A DNA stretch of 64,000 nucleotides. Source: Dromaius novaehollandiae. Taxonomy: Eukaryota > Chordata > Aves > Casuariiformes > Dromaiidae. The stretch spans positions 20,948,469 through 21,012,468 of the forward strand of contig NC_088112.1 in the NCBI RefSeq assembly GCF_036370855.1, read 5' to 3'. Positions 51,101 through 57,309 of the stretch are shown here, in pieces. Position numbers and translations under genes: made by a program. Numbering within the stretch: the first letter of the stretch is position 1; each line of letters starts with the position of its first letter. The notes below the pieces were generated by a model. The model worked only from the letters and a program-made list of their open reading frames with translations. It searched no databases and had not been told where the DNA came from.

Positions 51101-53675
51101 TAAGCATACGAGGGCTAGACATGAAAAATACACTGAAAAATTAAAGGGGAAAAAAATCAGGGCTTATTTATTTATTTATTTGGTGGTATGCCTCTTAGAC
51201 CTGTTTCTTCATCCACAGAGTTCAGCGAATGCTTGACTCTTCAAAACATCACATACTGCTGCACCAACACATCACCACCTTTGAAGGTCTCCCATGAGAC
51301 CACCAGCACTTAACCGGCCTCGGGCACCACTCTGGCTGCCGCAGTGTCGGCACAGCTCCGGGGGCCGGGACCCCCCCAGGATGCCGAGCAGGGGGGGCTG
51401 GTGTCACCGCCAAGCAGGTTCCTACCTTAAAGTCCTCCCACCGCACGGTTAATAGAAGTCCGCACTCATTTTTACGCTAATAAATTATTAATTCCTCTAA
51501 GTATACAAAACACATTGCACCACTGTTTATAGGGCCACTCAGTTGTTTAATACGCTACTCCATTATTCCTCCTATTAACGTAATTCTTATTTAACAGCTA
51601 TGCTTTTTTGGCATTTTCTGAAGAGTAGGCACATAACATTCCAAATATGCTAATTAACTACAGAGGATAGAGCATTCACTTATTACTGCAATGATATTTT
51701 CTTTATCCACACTAGATTTTAAGCACTTTGTCCACTTAGAACAACCTCTCCAAACCACAGCAAAAGACGGTCACAGAGAACCGTCCATCAGCTCCCATAT
51801 AGGAGATGTGAAGGAACAGTACCCAGGCTAGTTCTGGTGGTTCTGATTCATTATTTTCTGAGTCAACAAAACTATTCAAAAAAAAAAAATCACGATACCG
51901 CAGAGTCTCCCAACACTGCCGCTCAGAAATCGGAGCGCTCAGGGAGCGTTTTAAAAGGACTCTCGCGGGGATGCAAGTTATTCCAGGCCTCTCCAGCAGC
52001 AAACAAATCTAAAGAATCAAGACCTACGCTGGCATAATACCATACATTAAACTGGACAAAAAAGCATACAGACGGTTAACATGCTAAAAGCTTTTTGTTT
52101 TTGATGCTTTATCTTTAAAACTGAATAGCAATACTTTGCTGTAAATAAGAAGCATCGCTAACCTCTGTTTCTGATACAGAAGTGGTACCCAGACAGTACA
52201 CAAAGAAAGGGAACAGGTGTCTAAAATCCGGTCACACCTACATGATACTAAACAGTTGCTATATATTCAATATCAGAGCCAAATCCCAATTTAAAAGTGG
52301 AAAAGCAGCATAAATACTGATCAAACCAAGCCCAAGACGAGCACCTTTCTCAACCAGAAAGAGCACAACCACAGGACTCGCCCTGCACAGGCGGGTTTTG
52401 TTCCTTTACAGATGACCGAGGCTCAGAAAATCAGGAATCTGTATGCTTAGTAAGCTGACCCTGGATTTTACTCAACTTCTATTCACAAGAAGCAACACTA
52501 GAATCTCTATAGTCAGTCACTGCAGAAAGTGCACTTATTACCCTGCTTTTGTTTTCAGAACAGAGCATTTTATCAAGAATAAAAGCAAACAATCAAGCAA
52601 TGTATTTGACTGAAAAGTGAGAATTTCATGGACTTTGTTCCATCTCAGAAGGAAAGCTCCCTTCCCTGCGCAGAGAGATGTGAAGAGCGAACATGCACAT
52701 CTCCCTGAAAACAGCTTTACAAGTTTGTTTCACTTCTTTCTAGCTCCGGAGGTGTTAAATCAGCCAAGCAACACTGAGACATATGCAGAAGCGTCAAGGA
52801 GACAGTCTTGGTTAAACAGCCACCGTTTTTATTTAGAATGTTTAAAATCAATTTTCTTGCTTCCAGCCAAAATTTAATGGAAACAAGATATTCTCGATAT
52901 TATCAGGACTAGGGAAAAAAAAACACAAGTTGCAAAGCAAAAATAAGTCTTCACTGTGCGCAGTATGGCAGTGAATAAACTAGAAATAAATTCTTTCCAT
53001 ATGCAAGTCTGACGCTGAACGGCATAGAGATTTGCTAGGCATACATTTATTTTACTGTATGCTGTATCGTATTCCACTCATTTGTCATGAGAATGTATTT
53101 TTCATCAATACAAATGACAATTTATCAGCACGTAGTAAGACTATAAGGAAGCGAAACACTAACACTAATCTTAACCTCCAATCCTTTCATCACTACATTC
53201 TGGTCACTCCCACCTAACCCACTACTAAAGAAATCTGTGGTAAAGAAGAAAAAAAAAAAAAGTACCAGTTGCCATCAGAAGAACACACAAGTACCATTAC
53301 AGAAACAGCTTTAAGGGTTCTGAGCAAAAGCATACAAACTTCAACAGAACTCCGGCAGACAGCAGCAAAACACAGGCTTATGAAGGGGAGGTTTGACCTT
53401 GCTTTTCCCGATAAACGCCCGGCACTACAGCAACGCAGAATGTCACCCATAGCAATGAGGAACAGCAAAACGCGTTTTCCAACTGGGAGGGAAAAAAAAA
53501 AAAGAAAAAGAAAAAAAAAGGAAAGAAATAAACGCAGTTTTACCTGATAAATATCCGAGAGGCTGCTGCTCCCCGAATCACTGGCGATGCTGCACCCGGA
53601 CTGGCTCGAAGGGACGTGAGTCACCTGAGGGTGAGGATTGTCTGTAAGATGCATCTTGGTAAGATCAGCTGGAAG
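5005..53675 (-). CDS. RAPGEF6: RAPGEF6 (PDZ-GEF2), Rap guanine-nucleotide exchange factor 6, 5'-partial
   Basis: Twenty-two constitutive coding exons join into a 1445-residue open frame without a stop until VSAV. Recalled human RAPGEF6 has 1601 residues, so about 165 N-terminal residues (first cNMP-binding-like region) are missing and should be encoded beyond 64000. RAPGEF6 loads GTP onto Rap1/Rap2 at membranes and junctions; the family acts in adhesion and epithelial or neuronal polarity. Domains by window-protein residue: acidic segment 45-105, cNMP-binding-like about 106-225, REM 256-346, PDZ about 365-450, RA 585-664, CDC25-type GEF about 690-905, Ser/Pro-rich tail to 1445. It is RAPGEF6 rather than RAPGEF2 because of the [24 protein letters not shown] and [13 protein letters not shown] segments. 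Optional pieces are a microexon at 25524-25547 and an alternative last exon at 16345-16814. Splice sites were placed by eye; all phases agree. Confidence 0.95.
5031..6665 (-). other. Last intron of RAPGEF6
   Basis: This is a 1.6 kb AT-rich intron with GT (gtacgt) and AG ends. It contains a mixed TG/CA dinucleotide tract at 6450-6512. I see no further exon or RNA gene. Confidence 0.8.
6450..6512. repeat. Mixed TG/CA/TA microsatellite
   Basis: Alternating ATATGTGTGTATATAC, TGTGTGCGTATATACACACACATG and CACACAGAC-type blocks. The TG and CA halves can pair as an imperfect inverted repeat. Confidence 0.8.
6666..6977 (-). CDS. RAPGEF6: RAPGEF6 exon w21, proline-rich PPPTPP region
   Basis: This exon encodes window-protein residues 1334-1437, from [21 protein letters not shown] to [16 protein letters not shown] is conserved between RAPGEF2 and RAPGEF6 and is a candidate SH3/WW ligand. 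The segment [10 protein letters not shown] then [14 protein letters not shown] identifies the paralogue as RAPGEF6. The acceptor is ctcgtgccag and the donor is GATG|gtacgt. Phases are 1 in and 1 out. Confidence 0.95.
6978..10946 (-). other. RAPGEF6 intron, 4 kb
   Basis: AT-rich intronic sequence. It contains a short decayed GC-rich minisatellite at 7241-7323 and an A-run at 9256-9274. Open frames up to 116 codons are present, but none resembles a protein I know and none has good splice context. Confidence 0.75.
7241..7323. repeat. Degenerate 18-bp minisatellite
   Basis: Two near-identical 18-bp units gctggtggccgaggacRc occupy 7288-7305 and 7306-7323. Diverged copies with the core gctggtgcc precede them from about 7248. 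The patch is GC-rich within AT-rich intron. Confidence 0.65.
10947..11458 (-). CDS. RAPGEF6: RAPGEF6 exon w20, Ser-rich tail
   Basis: This 512-nt exon encodes window residues 1163-1333. It includes [32 protein letters not shown] and the end [11 protein letters not shown], all close to human RAPGEF6. The segment [20 protein letters not shown] with GTIKRRG is closer to remembered RAPGEF2 than to human RAPGEF6. The region is probably disordered and phosphorylated. The acceptor is ttttcaaacgtag, somewhat pyrimidine-poor next to AG; the donor is ATAG|gtaagc. Phases match both neighbours. Confidence 0.94.
11459..12997 (-). other. RAPGEF6 intron, 1.5 kb
   Basis: AT-rich intron with an A/C homopolymer run near 12614-12646. 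No other feature seen. Confidence 0.75.
12998..13223 (-). CDS. RAPGEF6: RAPGEF6 exon w19, Ser-rich [14 protein letters not shown] segment
   Basis: This exon encodes window residues 1088-1162, starting [19 protein letters not shown] and continuing through [20 protein letters not shown] to the variable end YAQPCP. The [14 protein letters not shown] core is shared by RAPGEF2 and RAPGEF6. The acceptor ends ccctcag and the donor is CCCAGG|gtaagc. It joins exon w18 (phase 1) in the full-length form and is bypassed when the terminal exon at 16345-16814 is used. Confidence 0.94.
13224..16095 (-). other. Intronic sequence between alternative last exon and exon w19
   Basis: AT-rich DNA downstream of the alternative poly(A) signals. 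No exon, RNA gene or clear mobile element was recognised. Open frames up to 111 codons (13695-14030) look random. Confidence 0.65.
16107..16112 (-). terminator. Second poly(A) signal of alternative last exon
   Basis: A second AATAAA on the minus strand lies 55 nt beyond the first, strengthening the case for a terminal exon. Confidence 0.45.
16162..16167 (-). terminator. Poly(A) signal of alternative last exon
   Basis: The minus strand reads AATAAA about 180 nt after the alternative stop codon, within AT-rich presumed 3' UTR. Confidence 0.5.
16345..16814 (-). CDS. RAPGEF6: RAPGEF6 alternative terminal coding exon
   Basis: After the acceptor tatactttgttgcag, a 470-nt open frame continues the phase-1 reading frame left by exon w18 (AAAG|). 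It encodes Val plus 155 residues and stops at 16345-16347. The tail begins GNIQRSDN, is Ser-rich, then strongly charged ([20 protein letters not shown]), with an RERSFS basophilic-kinase type site, and ends [11 protein letters not shown]. No donor is evident before the stop, and two AATAAA hexamers follow within 240 nt. Use of this exon would give a protein lacking the PPPTPP region and VSAV. C-terminal splice variants of PDZ-GEF2 are known in mammals; whether this exon corresponds to one was not verified. It could instead be a rarely used exon. Confidence 0.75.
16815..18603 (-). other. Intron between exon w18 and alternative last exon
   Basis: 1.8 kb of AT-rich intron. It contains a few tandem CCATG units near 17378-17394. 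Nothing else recognised. Confidence 0.7.
18604..18738 (-). CDS. RAPGEF6: RAPGEF6 exon w18, [10 protein letters not shown] segment
   Basis: This exon encodes window residues 1043-1087: [18 protein letters not shown], then [20 protein letters not shown] and QGSPRK. Several SP sites mark a likely proline-directed phosphorylation region. LSLSEE resembles remembered RAPGEF2. The acceptor is gttttcacag and the donor is AAAG|gtatgt. This donor (phase 1) can join either exon w19 or the alternative terminal exon, so it is the branch point for the two C-termini. Confidence 0.93.
18739..20094 (-). other. RAPGEF6 intron, 1.4 kb
   Basis: AT-rich intron. A single atagaatcat near 19409 recalls the CR1 3' tail octamer, but no CR1 body is visible beside it. 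Confidence 0.7.
20095..20286 (-). CDS. RAPGEF6: RAPGEF6 exon w17
   Basis: This exon encodes window residues 979-1042, starting [20 protein letters not shown] and continuing through [18 protein letters not shown] to KEHVTF. [14 protein letters not shown] is common to both paralogues. The acceptor is ttttccataacag and the donor is TTCA|gtgagt. The first base completes the split Leu codon from exon w16. Confidence 0.94.
20287..22690 (-). other. RAPGEF6 intron, 2.4 kb
   Basis: AT-rich intron with a long pyrimidine/T tract at 21069-21125. On the minus strand, the 450 bp above it look like the 3' end of a polyadenylated sequence (AATAAATA then a poly(A) run). No coding exon recognised. Confidence 0.65.
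21069..21125. repeat. T-rich tract with a T run of about 27
   Basis: Pyrimidine tract of CTTTTT-type units followed by an uninterrupted T run. It reads as poly(A) on the minus strand. Confidence 0.85.
22691..22911 (-). CDS. RAPGEF6: RAPGEF6 exon w16, [20 protein letters not shown] region
   Basis: This exon encodes window residues 905-978: [20 protein letters not shown], then [20 protein letters not shown] and [20 protein letters not shown]. The basic RRSS block and the following helix are nearly invariant between paralogues; MARKVKQYL is likely helical. The acceptor is cttttcttttatag and the donor is ACTT|gtgagt. Its first base G joins AG of exon w15 (Arg) or GG of the microexon (Gly), so both forms stay in frame. 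Confidence 0.95.
22912..25523 (-). other. RAPGEF6 intron downstream of the microexon
   Basis: 2.6 kb intron. Immediately after the microexon it carries RBFOX-type motifs near 25424-25448. A GC-rich patch lies at about 24540-25020 with overlapping open frames on both strands and no recognised protein. Confidence 0.65.
25424..25448 (-). promoter_or_regulatory. RBFOX-type splicing motifs (UGCAUG, GCAUG)
   Basis: The transcript strand reads UGCAUG at 25443-25448, 76 nt downstream of the microexon, with another GCAUG about 20 nt further. RBFOX proteins usually promote inclusion when bound downstream of an exon. Binding here is inferred. Confidence 0.5.
25524..25547 (-). CDS. RAPGEF6: RAPGEF6 24-nt cassette microexon (KKRWRSLG)
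   Basis: A 24-nt segment is bounded by ctcttgcttacag and gtaagt. It is phase-compatible (AG|G ... GG|G) with exons w15 and w16. Inclusion changes FRQRSLSQG to [17 protein letters not shown]. Remembered RAPGEF2 has the near-identical RKKKWRSLGSLSQG, which strongly supports a real exon. A UGC lies 8 nt upstream of the 3' splice site and UGCAUG lies downstream, features of SRRM4/RBFOX-controlled neuronal microexons. It adds five basic or aromatic residues just after the catalytic domain. Confidence 0.85.
25548..27465 (-). other. RAPGEF6 intron upstream of the microexon
   Basis: 1.9 kb AT-rich intron, with a GC-rich patch at about 26630-26810 whose open frames match nothing known. No other exon was seen. 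Confidence 0.7.
27466..27589 (-). CDS. RAPGEF6: RAPGEF6 exon w15, end of RasGEF domain
   Basis: This exon encodes window residues 864-904: [20 protein letters not shown] then [20 protein letters not shown]. It forms the last helices of the CDC25-type catalytic domain. The acceptor is aaactttacag. The donor CAAAG|gtgcgc departs from GTRAGT and is likely weaker than average, which may matter for the neighbouring microexon. Confidence 0.95.
27590..28458 (-). other. RAPGEF6 intron, 0.9 kb
   Basis: AT-rich intron; no internal feature recognised. Confidence 0.8.
28459..28670 (-). CDS. RAPGEF6: RAPGEF6 exon w14, RasGEF catalytic core
   Basis: This exon encodes window residues 793-863, starting [20 protein letters not shown] and ending [17 protein letters not shown]. 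In CDC25-type domains NLxPVxRL-x-TW begins the helical-hairpin region that opens the nucleotide site, and the PPxxPxF...D-x-TF-x-EGN block packs against it. Both are intact. The acceptor is ctgttttgcag and the donor is GAAG|gtaatg. Confidence 0.96.
28671..30753 (-). other. RAPGEF6 intron, 2.1 kb
   Basis: AT-rich intron with a short ATT microsatellite at about 30101-30124. No other feature seen. Confidence 0.8.
30754..31137 (-). CDS. RAPGEF6: RAPGEF6 exon w13, start of RasGEF domain
   Basis: This exon encodes window residues 665-792. After [20 protein letters not shown] comes the catalytic domain start ([20 protein letters not shown]), then [11 protein letters not shown], and the end [15 protein letters not shown]. 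These are the family blocks for A-x-QLT-x-x-(D/E)-x-x-LF, the N/E-x-x-WVA-x-EIL helix and NF-N-x-x-AI(I/V)SGL. The acceptor is attgttctttag and the donor is ATAAG|gtaaag. All expected blocks are present, so the GEF should be active. Confidence 0.96.
31138..32305 (-). other. RAPGEF6 intron, 1.2 kb, with G-rich tract
   Basis: AT-rich intron holding a G-rich plus-strand tract at 32053-32097 and a C-run near 31967-31974. No exon seen. Confidence 0.8.
32053..32097 (+). repeat. G-rich tract, candidate G-quadruplex (C-rich in the transcript)
   Basis: G runs of 5, 6 and 11 bases are separated by T-rich loops on the plus strand. The RAPGEF6 pre-mRNA therefore carries C runs about 210-250 nt after the donor of the RA-domain exon. 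Confidence 0.6.
32306..32546 (-). CDS. RAPGEF6: RAPGEF6 exon w12, Ras-association (RA) domain
   Basis: This exon encodes window residues 585-664. [20 protein letters not shown] forms the first two strands of the ubiquitin-like fold, followed by [17 protein letters not shown] and [20 protein letters not shown]. In PDZ-GEFs this domain binds GTP-loaded Ras-family proteins (M-Ras for RA-GEF-2) and targets the GEF to membranes. The acceptor is ttgttctag and the donor is GACG|gtaaac. Confidence 0.96.
32547..35743 (-). other. RAPGEF6 intron, 3.2 kb
   Basis: AT-rich intron. It holds an A18 run near 33253, three tandem 11-12 bp units at 33971-34005, and a purine tract at 34628-34665. A small GC-rich patch lies at 32940-33040. 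No exon recognised. Confidence 0.75.
33971..34005. repeat. Short tandem repeat aatttgaaatgt x3
   Basis: Three consecutive units, the first lacking one T. Too small to classify further. Confidence 0.8.
35744..35901 (-). CDS. RAPGEF6: RAPGEF6 exon w11, PDZ-RA linker
   Basis: This exon encodes window residues 532-584: [20 protein letters not shown], then [20 protein letters not shown] and [12 protein letters not shown]. The segment is Ser-rich and nearly identical to remembered human RAPGEF6, which suggests a constrained linker with phosphosites. The acceptor is ctgttttgcag and the donor is TCAG|gtaaaa. Confidence 0.95.
35902..36232 (-). other. RAPGEF6 intron, 331 bp
   Basis: Short intron with an A-rich run at 36109-36130. 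Nothing else seen. Confidence 0.85.
36233..36476 (-). CDS. RAPGEF6: RAPGEF6 exon w10, basic linker after PDZ
   Basis: This exon encodes window residues 451-531: [20 protein letters not shown], then [18 protein letters not shown], then the conserved basic block [20 protein letters not shown] and [31 protein letters not shown] is shared with remembered human RAPGEF6. The acceptor is cttctcttacag and the donor is TTTAG|gtatgt. Confidence 0.95.
36477..38533 (-). other. RAPGEF6 intron, 2.1 kb
   Basis: AT-rich intron with a T-rich tract at about 36850-36882. No exon or RNA gene recognised. Confidence 0.8.
38534..38642 (-). CDS. RAPGEF6: RAPGEF6 exon w9, second half of PDZ domain
   Basis: This exon encodes window residues 415-450: [20 protein letters not shown] then [17 protein letters not shown]-x-x-VNGQ, the alpha-B helix and the terminal strand L-x-(I/L)-TVKTN complete the PDZ fold. 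The acceptor is atttcttctaaaag and the donor is TTTG|gtgagt. Confidence 0.95.
38643..39388 (-). other. RAPGEF6 intron within the PDZ domain
   Basis: AT-rich 0.75 kb intron; nothing else seen. Confidence 0.85.
39389..39592 (-). CDS. RAPGEF6: RAPGEF6 exon w8, end of REM linker and first half of PDZ
   Basis: This exon encodes window residues 347-414, starting [20 protein letters not shown]. The PDZ starts at about residue 365, with the carboxylate-binding loop GFGIF in place of canonical GLGF, then [14 protein letters not shown]. The segment [20 protein letters not shown] differs modestly from human. The acceptor is tgggttacag and the donor is TCAG|gtaaaa. Confidence 0.95.
39593..39954 (-). other. 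RAPGEF6 intron, 362 bp
   Basis: Short AT-rich intron; nothing else seen. Confidence 0.85.
39955..40062 (-). CDS. RAPGEF6: RAPGEF6 exon w7, REM domain C-terminal part
   Basis: This exon encodes window residues 311-346: [20 protein letters not shown] then [16 protein letters not shown]. It provides the last helices of the RasGEF N-terminal (REM) domain, which buttresses the catalytic domain. The acceptor is cctttttcacag and the donor is ATACG|gtaaga. Phase is 0 on both sides. Confidence 0.95.
40063..41762 (-). other. RAPGEF6 intron, 1.7 kb
   Basis: AT-rich intron. A TG/CA microsatellite at 41679-41716 begins about 47 nt downstream of the donor of exon w6. No exon seen. Confidence 0.8.
41679..41716. 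repeat. TG/CA microsatellite with palindromic centre
   Basis: About five TG units run into twelve CA units through GTATAC, forming a perfect inverted repeat with arms of about 11 nt. The pre-mRNA carries a (GU)12 tract at 41693-41716, close to the donor of exon w6. Confidence 0.9.
41763..41927 (-). CDS. RAPGEF6: RAPGEF6 exon w6, REM (RasGEF-N) domain
   Basis: This exon encodes window residues 256-310: [20 protein letters not shown], then [20 protein letters not shown] and [15 protein letters not shown]. The A(T/S)xExLIxxL and FLLTYRTF blocks are diagnostic of RasGEF-N. The acceptor is tttaatttttaag and the donor is ATAAG|gtttgt. Confidence 0.96.
41928..42412 (-). other. RAPGEF6 intron, 485 bp
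   Basis: AT-rich intron. It contains an A9/T10 palindromic run at 42342-42360, close to the donor of exon w5. Confidence 0.85.
42413..42565 (-). CDS. RAPGEF6: RAPGEF6 exon w5, cNBD-REM hinge
   Basis: This exon encodes window residues 205-255: [20 protein letters not shown], then [20 protein letters not shown] and [11 protein letters not shown]. It holds the last helix of the cNMP-binding-like domain and the linker to REM. The acceptor is unusual: six G precede CAG, with only a short pyrimidine stretch further upstream. The coding phase and strong conservation nevertheless support the exon. The donor is ATCAAG|gtgact. Confidence 0.94.
42566..43128 (-). other. RAPGEF6 intron, 563 bp
   Basis: AT-rich intron. 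A C6 run (G6 on the transcript strand) lies directly against the exon w5 acceptor. Nothing else seen. Confidence 0.85.
43129..43287 (-). CDS. RAPGEF6: RAPGEF6 exon w4, cyclic-nucleotide-binding-like domain core
   Basis: This exon encodes window residues 152-204, starting [20 protein letters not shown] and ending [13 protein letters not shown]. The beta-roll is recognisable, but the phosphate-binding cassette is degenerate: FGITPSLDK replaces FGELAL, and the PRAAT block with the phosphate-binding Arg is absent. This agrees with PDZ-GEFs not responding to cAMP. The acceptor is attccctccag and the donor is TGTCAG|gtaagt. Confidence 0.96.
43288..44257 (-). other. RAPGEF6 intron, 970 bp
   Basis: AT-rich intron. 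A more GC-balanced stretch at 43740-43890 has the look of an old repeat remnant that I cannot name. Confidence 0.75.
44258..44394 (-). CDS. RAPGEF6: RAPGEF6 exon w3, first part of cNMP-binding-like domain
   Basis: This exon encodes window residues 106-151, starting [20 protein letters not shown] and ending [15 protein letters not shown]. The pattern L-x-x-LPAFANM-(T)-x-x-x-R is typical of the helix and first strands of cNMP-binding folds. The acceptor is ccttttgtctaatag and the donor is GAA|gtaagt. Confidence 0.95.
44395..45285 (-). other. RAPGEF6 intron, 0.9 kb
   Basis: AT-rich intron; no other feature seen. Confidence 0.85.
45286..45469 (-). CDS. RAPGEF6: RAPGEF6 exon w2, acidic segment
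   Basis: This exon encodes window residues 45-105: [20 protein letters not shown], the acidic run [15 protein letters not shown], then [16 protein letters not shown]. The acidic run comes from a GAA/GAT repeat (plus 45380-45407). It separates the N-terminal region from the cNMP-binding-like domain. The acceptor is cttctctatag and the donor is ATTG|gtgagg. Confidence 0.95.
46528..46546 (+). repeat. Homopolymer G19
   Basis: Nineteen consecutive G on the plus strand (C in the transcript). The exact length may be unreliable for sequencing reasons. Confidence 0.85.
48290..48620. other. CpG-dense intronic patch
   Basis: About 330 bp with many CpG dinucleotides inside an AT-rich intron. No exon, promoter motif or repeat family recognised. 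Confidence 0.5.
51300..51430. other. GC-rich intronic patch
   Basis: Short GC-rich block with a C7 run and a G7 run. No protein or repeat recognised. Confidence 0.5.
53544..53675 (-). CDS. RAPGEF6: RAPGEF6 exon w1 (first exon visible), N-terminal linker
   Basis: This exon encodes window residues 1-44, starting [20 protein letters not shown] and including [20 protein letters not shown]. It is nearly identical to remembered human RAPGEF6 from about residue 166. The acceptor tttatttacag shows it is an internal exon, so upstream coding exons must exist beyond the window. The donor is TATCAG|gtaaaa. Phase is 0 at both ends. Confidence 0.95.
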
Positions 53676-55929
53676 CTGTAAATAAAACAGATTTGGGGAA
53701 AGGGAGGAAAAAGAAATGTTATGTATAAATCCAATTTGAAGACACAGTTTTATGAATAACTTCTGTTACACATTGGAATACCCACCTACAACTTGAGGTA
53801 TATTTTGAGGAAACATCAATTTAGATGAAGCTTGCCCAAACACATTTCATAATATGACAGACAGAAAAGTATGCATCTTTAGTACGCATCTAAAACAGAG
53901 GTCGAGGCTCTTTACAGCCAAATGGCGCACACCACCACTATTAAGAGTGCATAAAATGGCAAATACACGATGGCAGCCAAATAGCTCCTGACCTGGAAAA
54001 ATGTTAGTTCCAACAAGAAATAGGATTGATTTCTACAAATAAAAATTCATGCCTTGAATTGAAGAATAGTCTTAAGAAAACATCAACCCAAACCAAAATG
54101 TAGTGTAATTTAAACAAAAGCTTTTAATTGCCTTTAAGAAAGTGAGTACACAGGAGGAATGTTACATATTTCTGGTATGCACCATAGTACTTCTATTTTC
54201 TATAGCTATCCATAAGTGAGCACGTGTATACAAATTAATAAATAAGTTTTAGTGTATGACTGAAGCTCACAAACATGTCCCTTTTAACAAAAAAGTAAAA
54301 GTCAGTAGTATGCTTTTGAAGAATCAGCGCCGCAGGGAATACAAGAAAATAACTGGGCCTCTAATCCAGCTGTTCGTTTATTTTCTGCCATGCATTTTTC
54401 CAGTATTGTTTAAATTTACACTCAATTGCATGGAAAAGACATTTTATTATTTTACATAGTTTTCCTTTCAGAAGCGTTGTAACACAGGAGAAAAAAAATC
54501 CCAAGTCACTATGACAGCACCAAGTTATGATCAAAACGAGAAGAAGGTTTGTTCTTCTGCAAAACAAGCAAAACTCCATACAAAAGTGTCAACCACTAGA
54601 TAAAGTATCCAATCCTTCGAATTAAAAGATAGCATTGTACAAATGTTATTACTCCAACATCAACTTTGTAAATATTGACTTAGGAGAAATGGAAAGCAGA
54701 CCTTGGAATCGCCCTTTTGATGCCCATTTTTCAGAGAGCACACAAACACTAGATACTTGTTCACCTATTTTCTGAAGTCGTAAGTGGTGCTACTGGTGCC
54801 TCCCGCCCCCAAATAAGGTTGAGAGCAACCTCCAACACATTAAACATAATTTTGATTTCCAAAGTTGTTACGAAGAGCAGGGGTGATGCCGTGACACCCG
54901 TAGCACCCACTCGAACACGACCAGCCCACGGGCACTAAAGCAAAGACAACTACTTCCAAAGTAACTACGAGAAACAAAAGACTCCACACCTACGTCTTCA
55001 TATGAGAATAGCGACATTATTCCAGTTTTATATATGCTTTACTTACAAAATAATAAAGTATAAAATACCTGACCTGTAAATGAATATCTTTCTATTCACA
55101 TGTATTTGGAAAAGCAGATTGTTTTTAATTCGAAAAGAAAAATAAAAGATTGCAAAAGTTTTCTGAAACTCCCATAAGCCCCGCGCAAACAATAGATAAA
55201 AAACAGTGAACTTGCTCCAAATGGAAAGGAAACACTGCACTGAAGACTATGTTTAGACACCAAAAAGTTTTGCAGCCTGAAAGATCTATTTTCAGTCTTT
55301 GAGAACAGCAAGAAGGTCGAATCGCTCAGCTGACAAGATGCAGCACGCTGGCCAGAAGGTCCGCCGGTCGCCTGCCAGCACGTGAGACGGGAGCTGACGT
55401 ACGCCGTGACACGACCTCTTACAGCAACCAAGAGTCGAGAAAGCGGAGCAGGAAAGGAGAGGTTGAGTTTTATTATAGAGCACTAGACAGTCACTTTTCA
55501 TATCCAAATGAATACTACTTGCAGTGCATTTTTGTGCACCATATACAGAAAAATACCATCAAAATTCAATTTACTGCTTCTCACGGGCACACGGGATAAA
55601 GCCCTGCATGGACCGTGGGCAGCCACGTGCTCCCCAGGCAGGGTGAAATCCCGTAGTGACCTGGTAACTGTGAGCAAATATCAGACAAGGCTGCTGACGG
55701 CCACTGATACACCAGAGCTTAGCAAAACAGGAAAAAAAACTCAAAAACCACAGAAGCATTAGTAAATCATGGAACAAATCAGCCAGCTAAACAGGAGCGT
55801 GCTACTGCAGCAAGCTCCTCCAAGCGTCTCCATCTCCATAGTCCTCCTATTCCAACACCTTGCCCAGAATCCAGCTTCAGCCACGTCTCCCTCCATGCAT
55901 GCAGAGGTCTCGCACGGACTGCGGCCATA

Positions 55930-56170
55930 GCTAGATGCTGGGAAGTCTCACCGAGATCCACAGTGGTTCAGAGGCTTCCAGAGAGGCTCCAACGGCTCCG
56001 GGTACAGAGCGGGCAGGACCAAGGGGAGCGCCGGTGCCCCGGGGCCTTTGCAGCCTCGGCCCCGCACTGCACCTGCCCCGGGACCCTTGCGGCCCCGCAC
56101 TGTCCTGGGGGGACGCACACTTCCCCGGGGACCACCTTCCCAAAAGAGCCTTTCCAACAAAGCCGTTACC
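55930..56170. other. CpG-dense patch with imperfect internal repeat
   Basis: GC-rich block in which ggccccgcactg occurs twice, about 40 bp apart. Overlapping open frames on both strands are best explained by composition. Confidence 0.5.
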
Positions 56171-57309
56171 GCATTACAACAGGGGCACTCCTCCGGCCAG
56201 CATCCACATTAATCTCCACTGCTCACAAAGCACACGGGCATTCGCAATGTTCATGCTGCACTTCGCTGTATGTCATTGAAAAAGACATTTAATGCAGGTT
56301 ATATGCAAGGAAAGAGTGCAATCTCGCTCTAAATTTGAGAGAGATATAAGCTTTATTTGAGACAAGTGACCTTTAAAGTGCTGCTTGCCACTCTACCCAA
56401 TCTCCCCCAATAAATCACGGCTTCCGTCTCCTGCGTGTCATTTTTATTACCCAAACTGATTGCTCCTGCCTTCAGAGCTCACTAAGCAGCAACCCACGGA
56501 CATGGGGTTTTGTAACAACACGAAAGGGGAAGCAGGAATGACTTGCTGGATGTGGTAATGAAGCTGCTGAAAGTGCTTTAAAATTGTCCAAGCTACTGGT
56601 GAAAAATATTAACTCATTATCCAGCCAGGATTTTTTGTGAAGAAACTTAGAAACACATCAGTATCTTGAAAAGTGATACATTAAGGAACCAAGTTCAAAA
56701 TAGTAACGTTCACCTACATGTCCACACCGCAAGCTTTTAGAAGCAGATGTAAATAACTGCATCATGTCCCGATGAGCTGCGTGCCCCAGCAGCCAGATAG
56801 GAAAACCCTGAATATCCATGAAATTCTGATAAGGAGTCACAAAAAAATGGACTATTTATATGTCACTTTAAACAATGATACTGTTTTTCAGAACAAGTTA
56901 CAATCTGGAATAAAAATACGAATGCATCTGACTTCCCAGAACACCCAGTCCTTAATTTGCCAGTACGCACGTTATTGTTCCTGACCTTTTCTAACGGATA
57001 TTTAACACAACCCCCCCCTACAAAAATGCCATATTGTGGTTCAGAGTTGTATGCAAAAGGAAGAAAATACAAGTTACAGTCTACCCAGCCACCTACTTCT
57101 GCCCTCCCACAGGGCTGGGAAAACACAGTCAGCGATTGCTCTCTGCAAAAACCGCGTCGACGCTGCGACTTGCAATACCTTTTTAAAAATCCCTTCTGTG
57201 AGCTGGGGAGAGAAGGCAAGGAGGAACACCGCATCGCAGAAGCCTGTCCTAATGGTAATGTCACTGTGCTTTGCCACGCGAGCCCCGAAGTGACAGCAGC
57301 CTGGACTTC

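Larger units (their letters stand above)
45470..53543 (-). other. RAPGEF6 intron, 8.1 kb
   Basis: Largest complete intron here. It contains a G19 run at 46528-46546 and CpG-dense patches at about 48290-48620 and 51300-51430. An ATTT microsatellite lies near 51164-51180 and an A-rich tract at 53486-53520. Open frames up to 120 codons match nothing known; no extra exon was recognised. Confidence 0.75.
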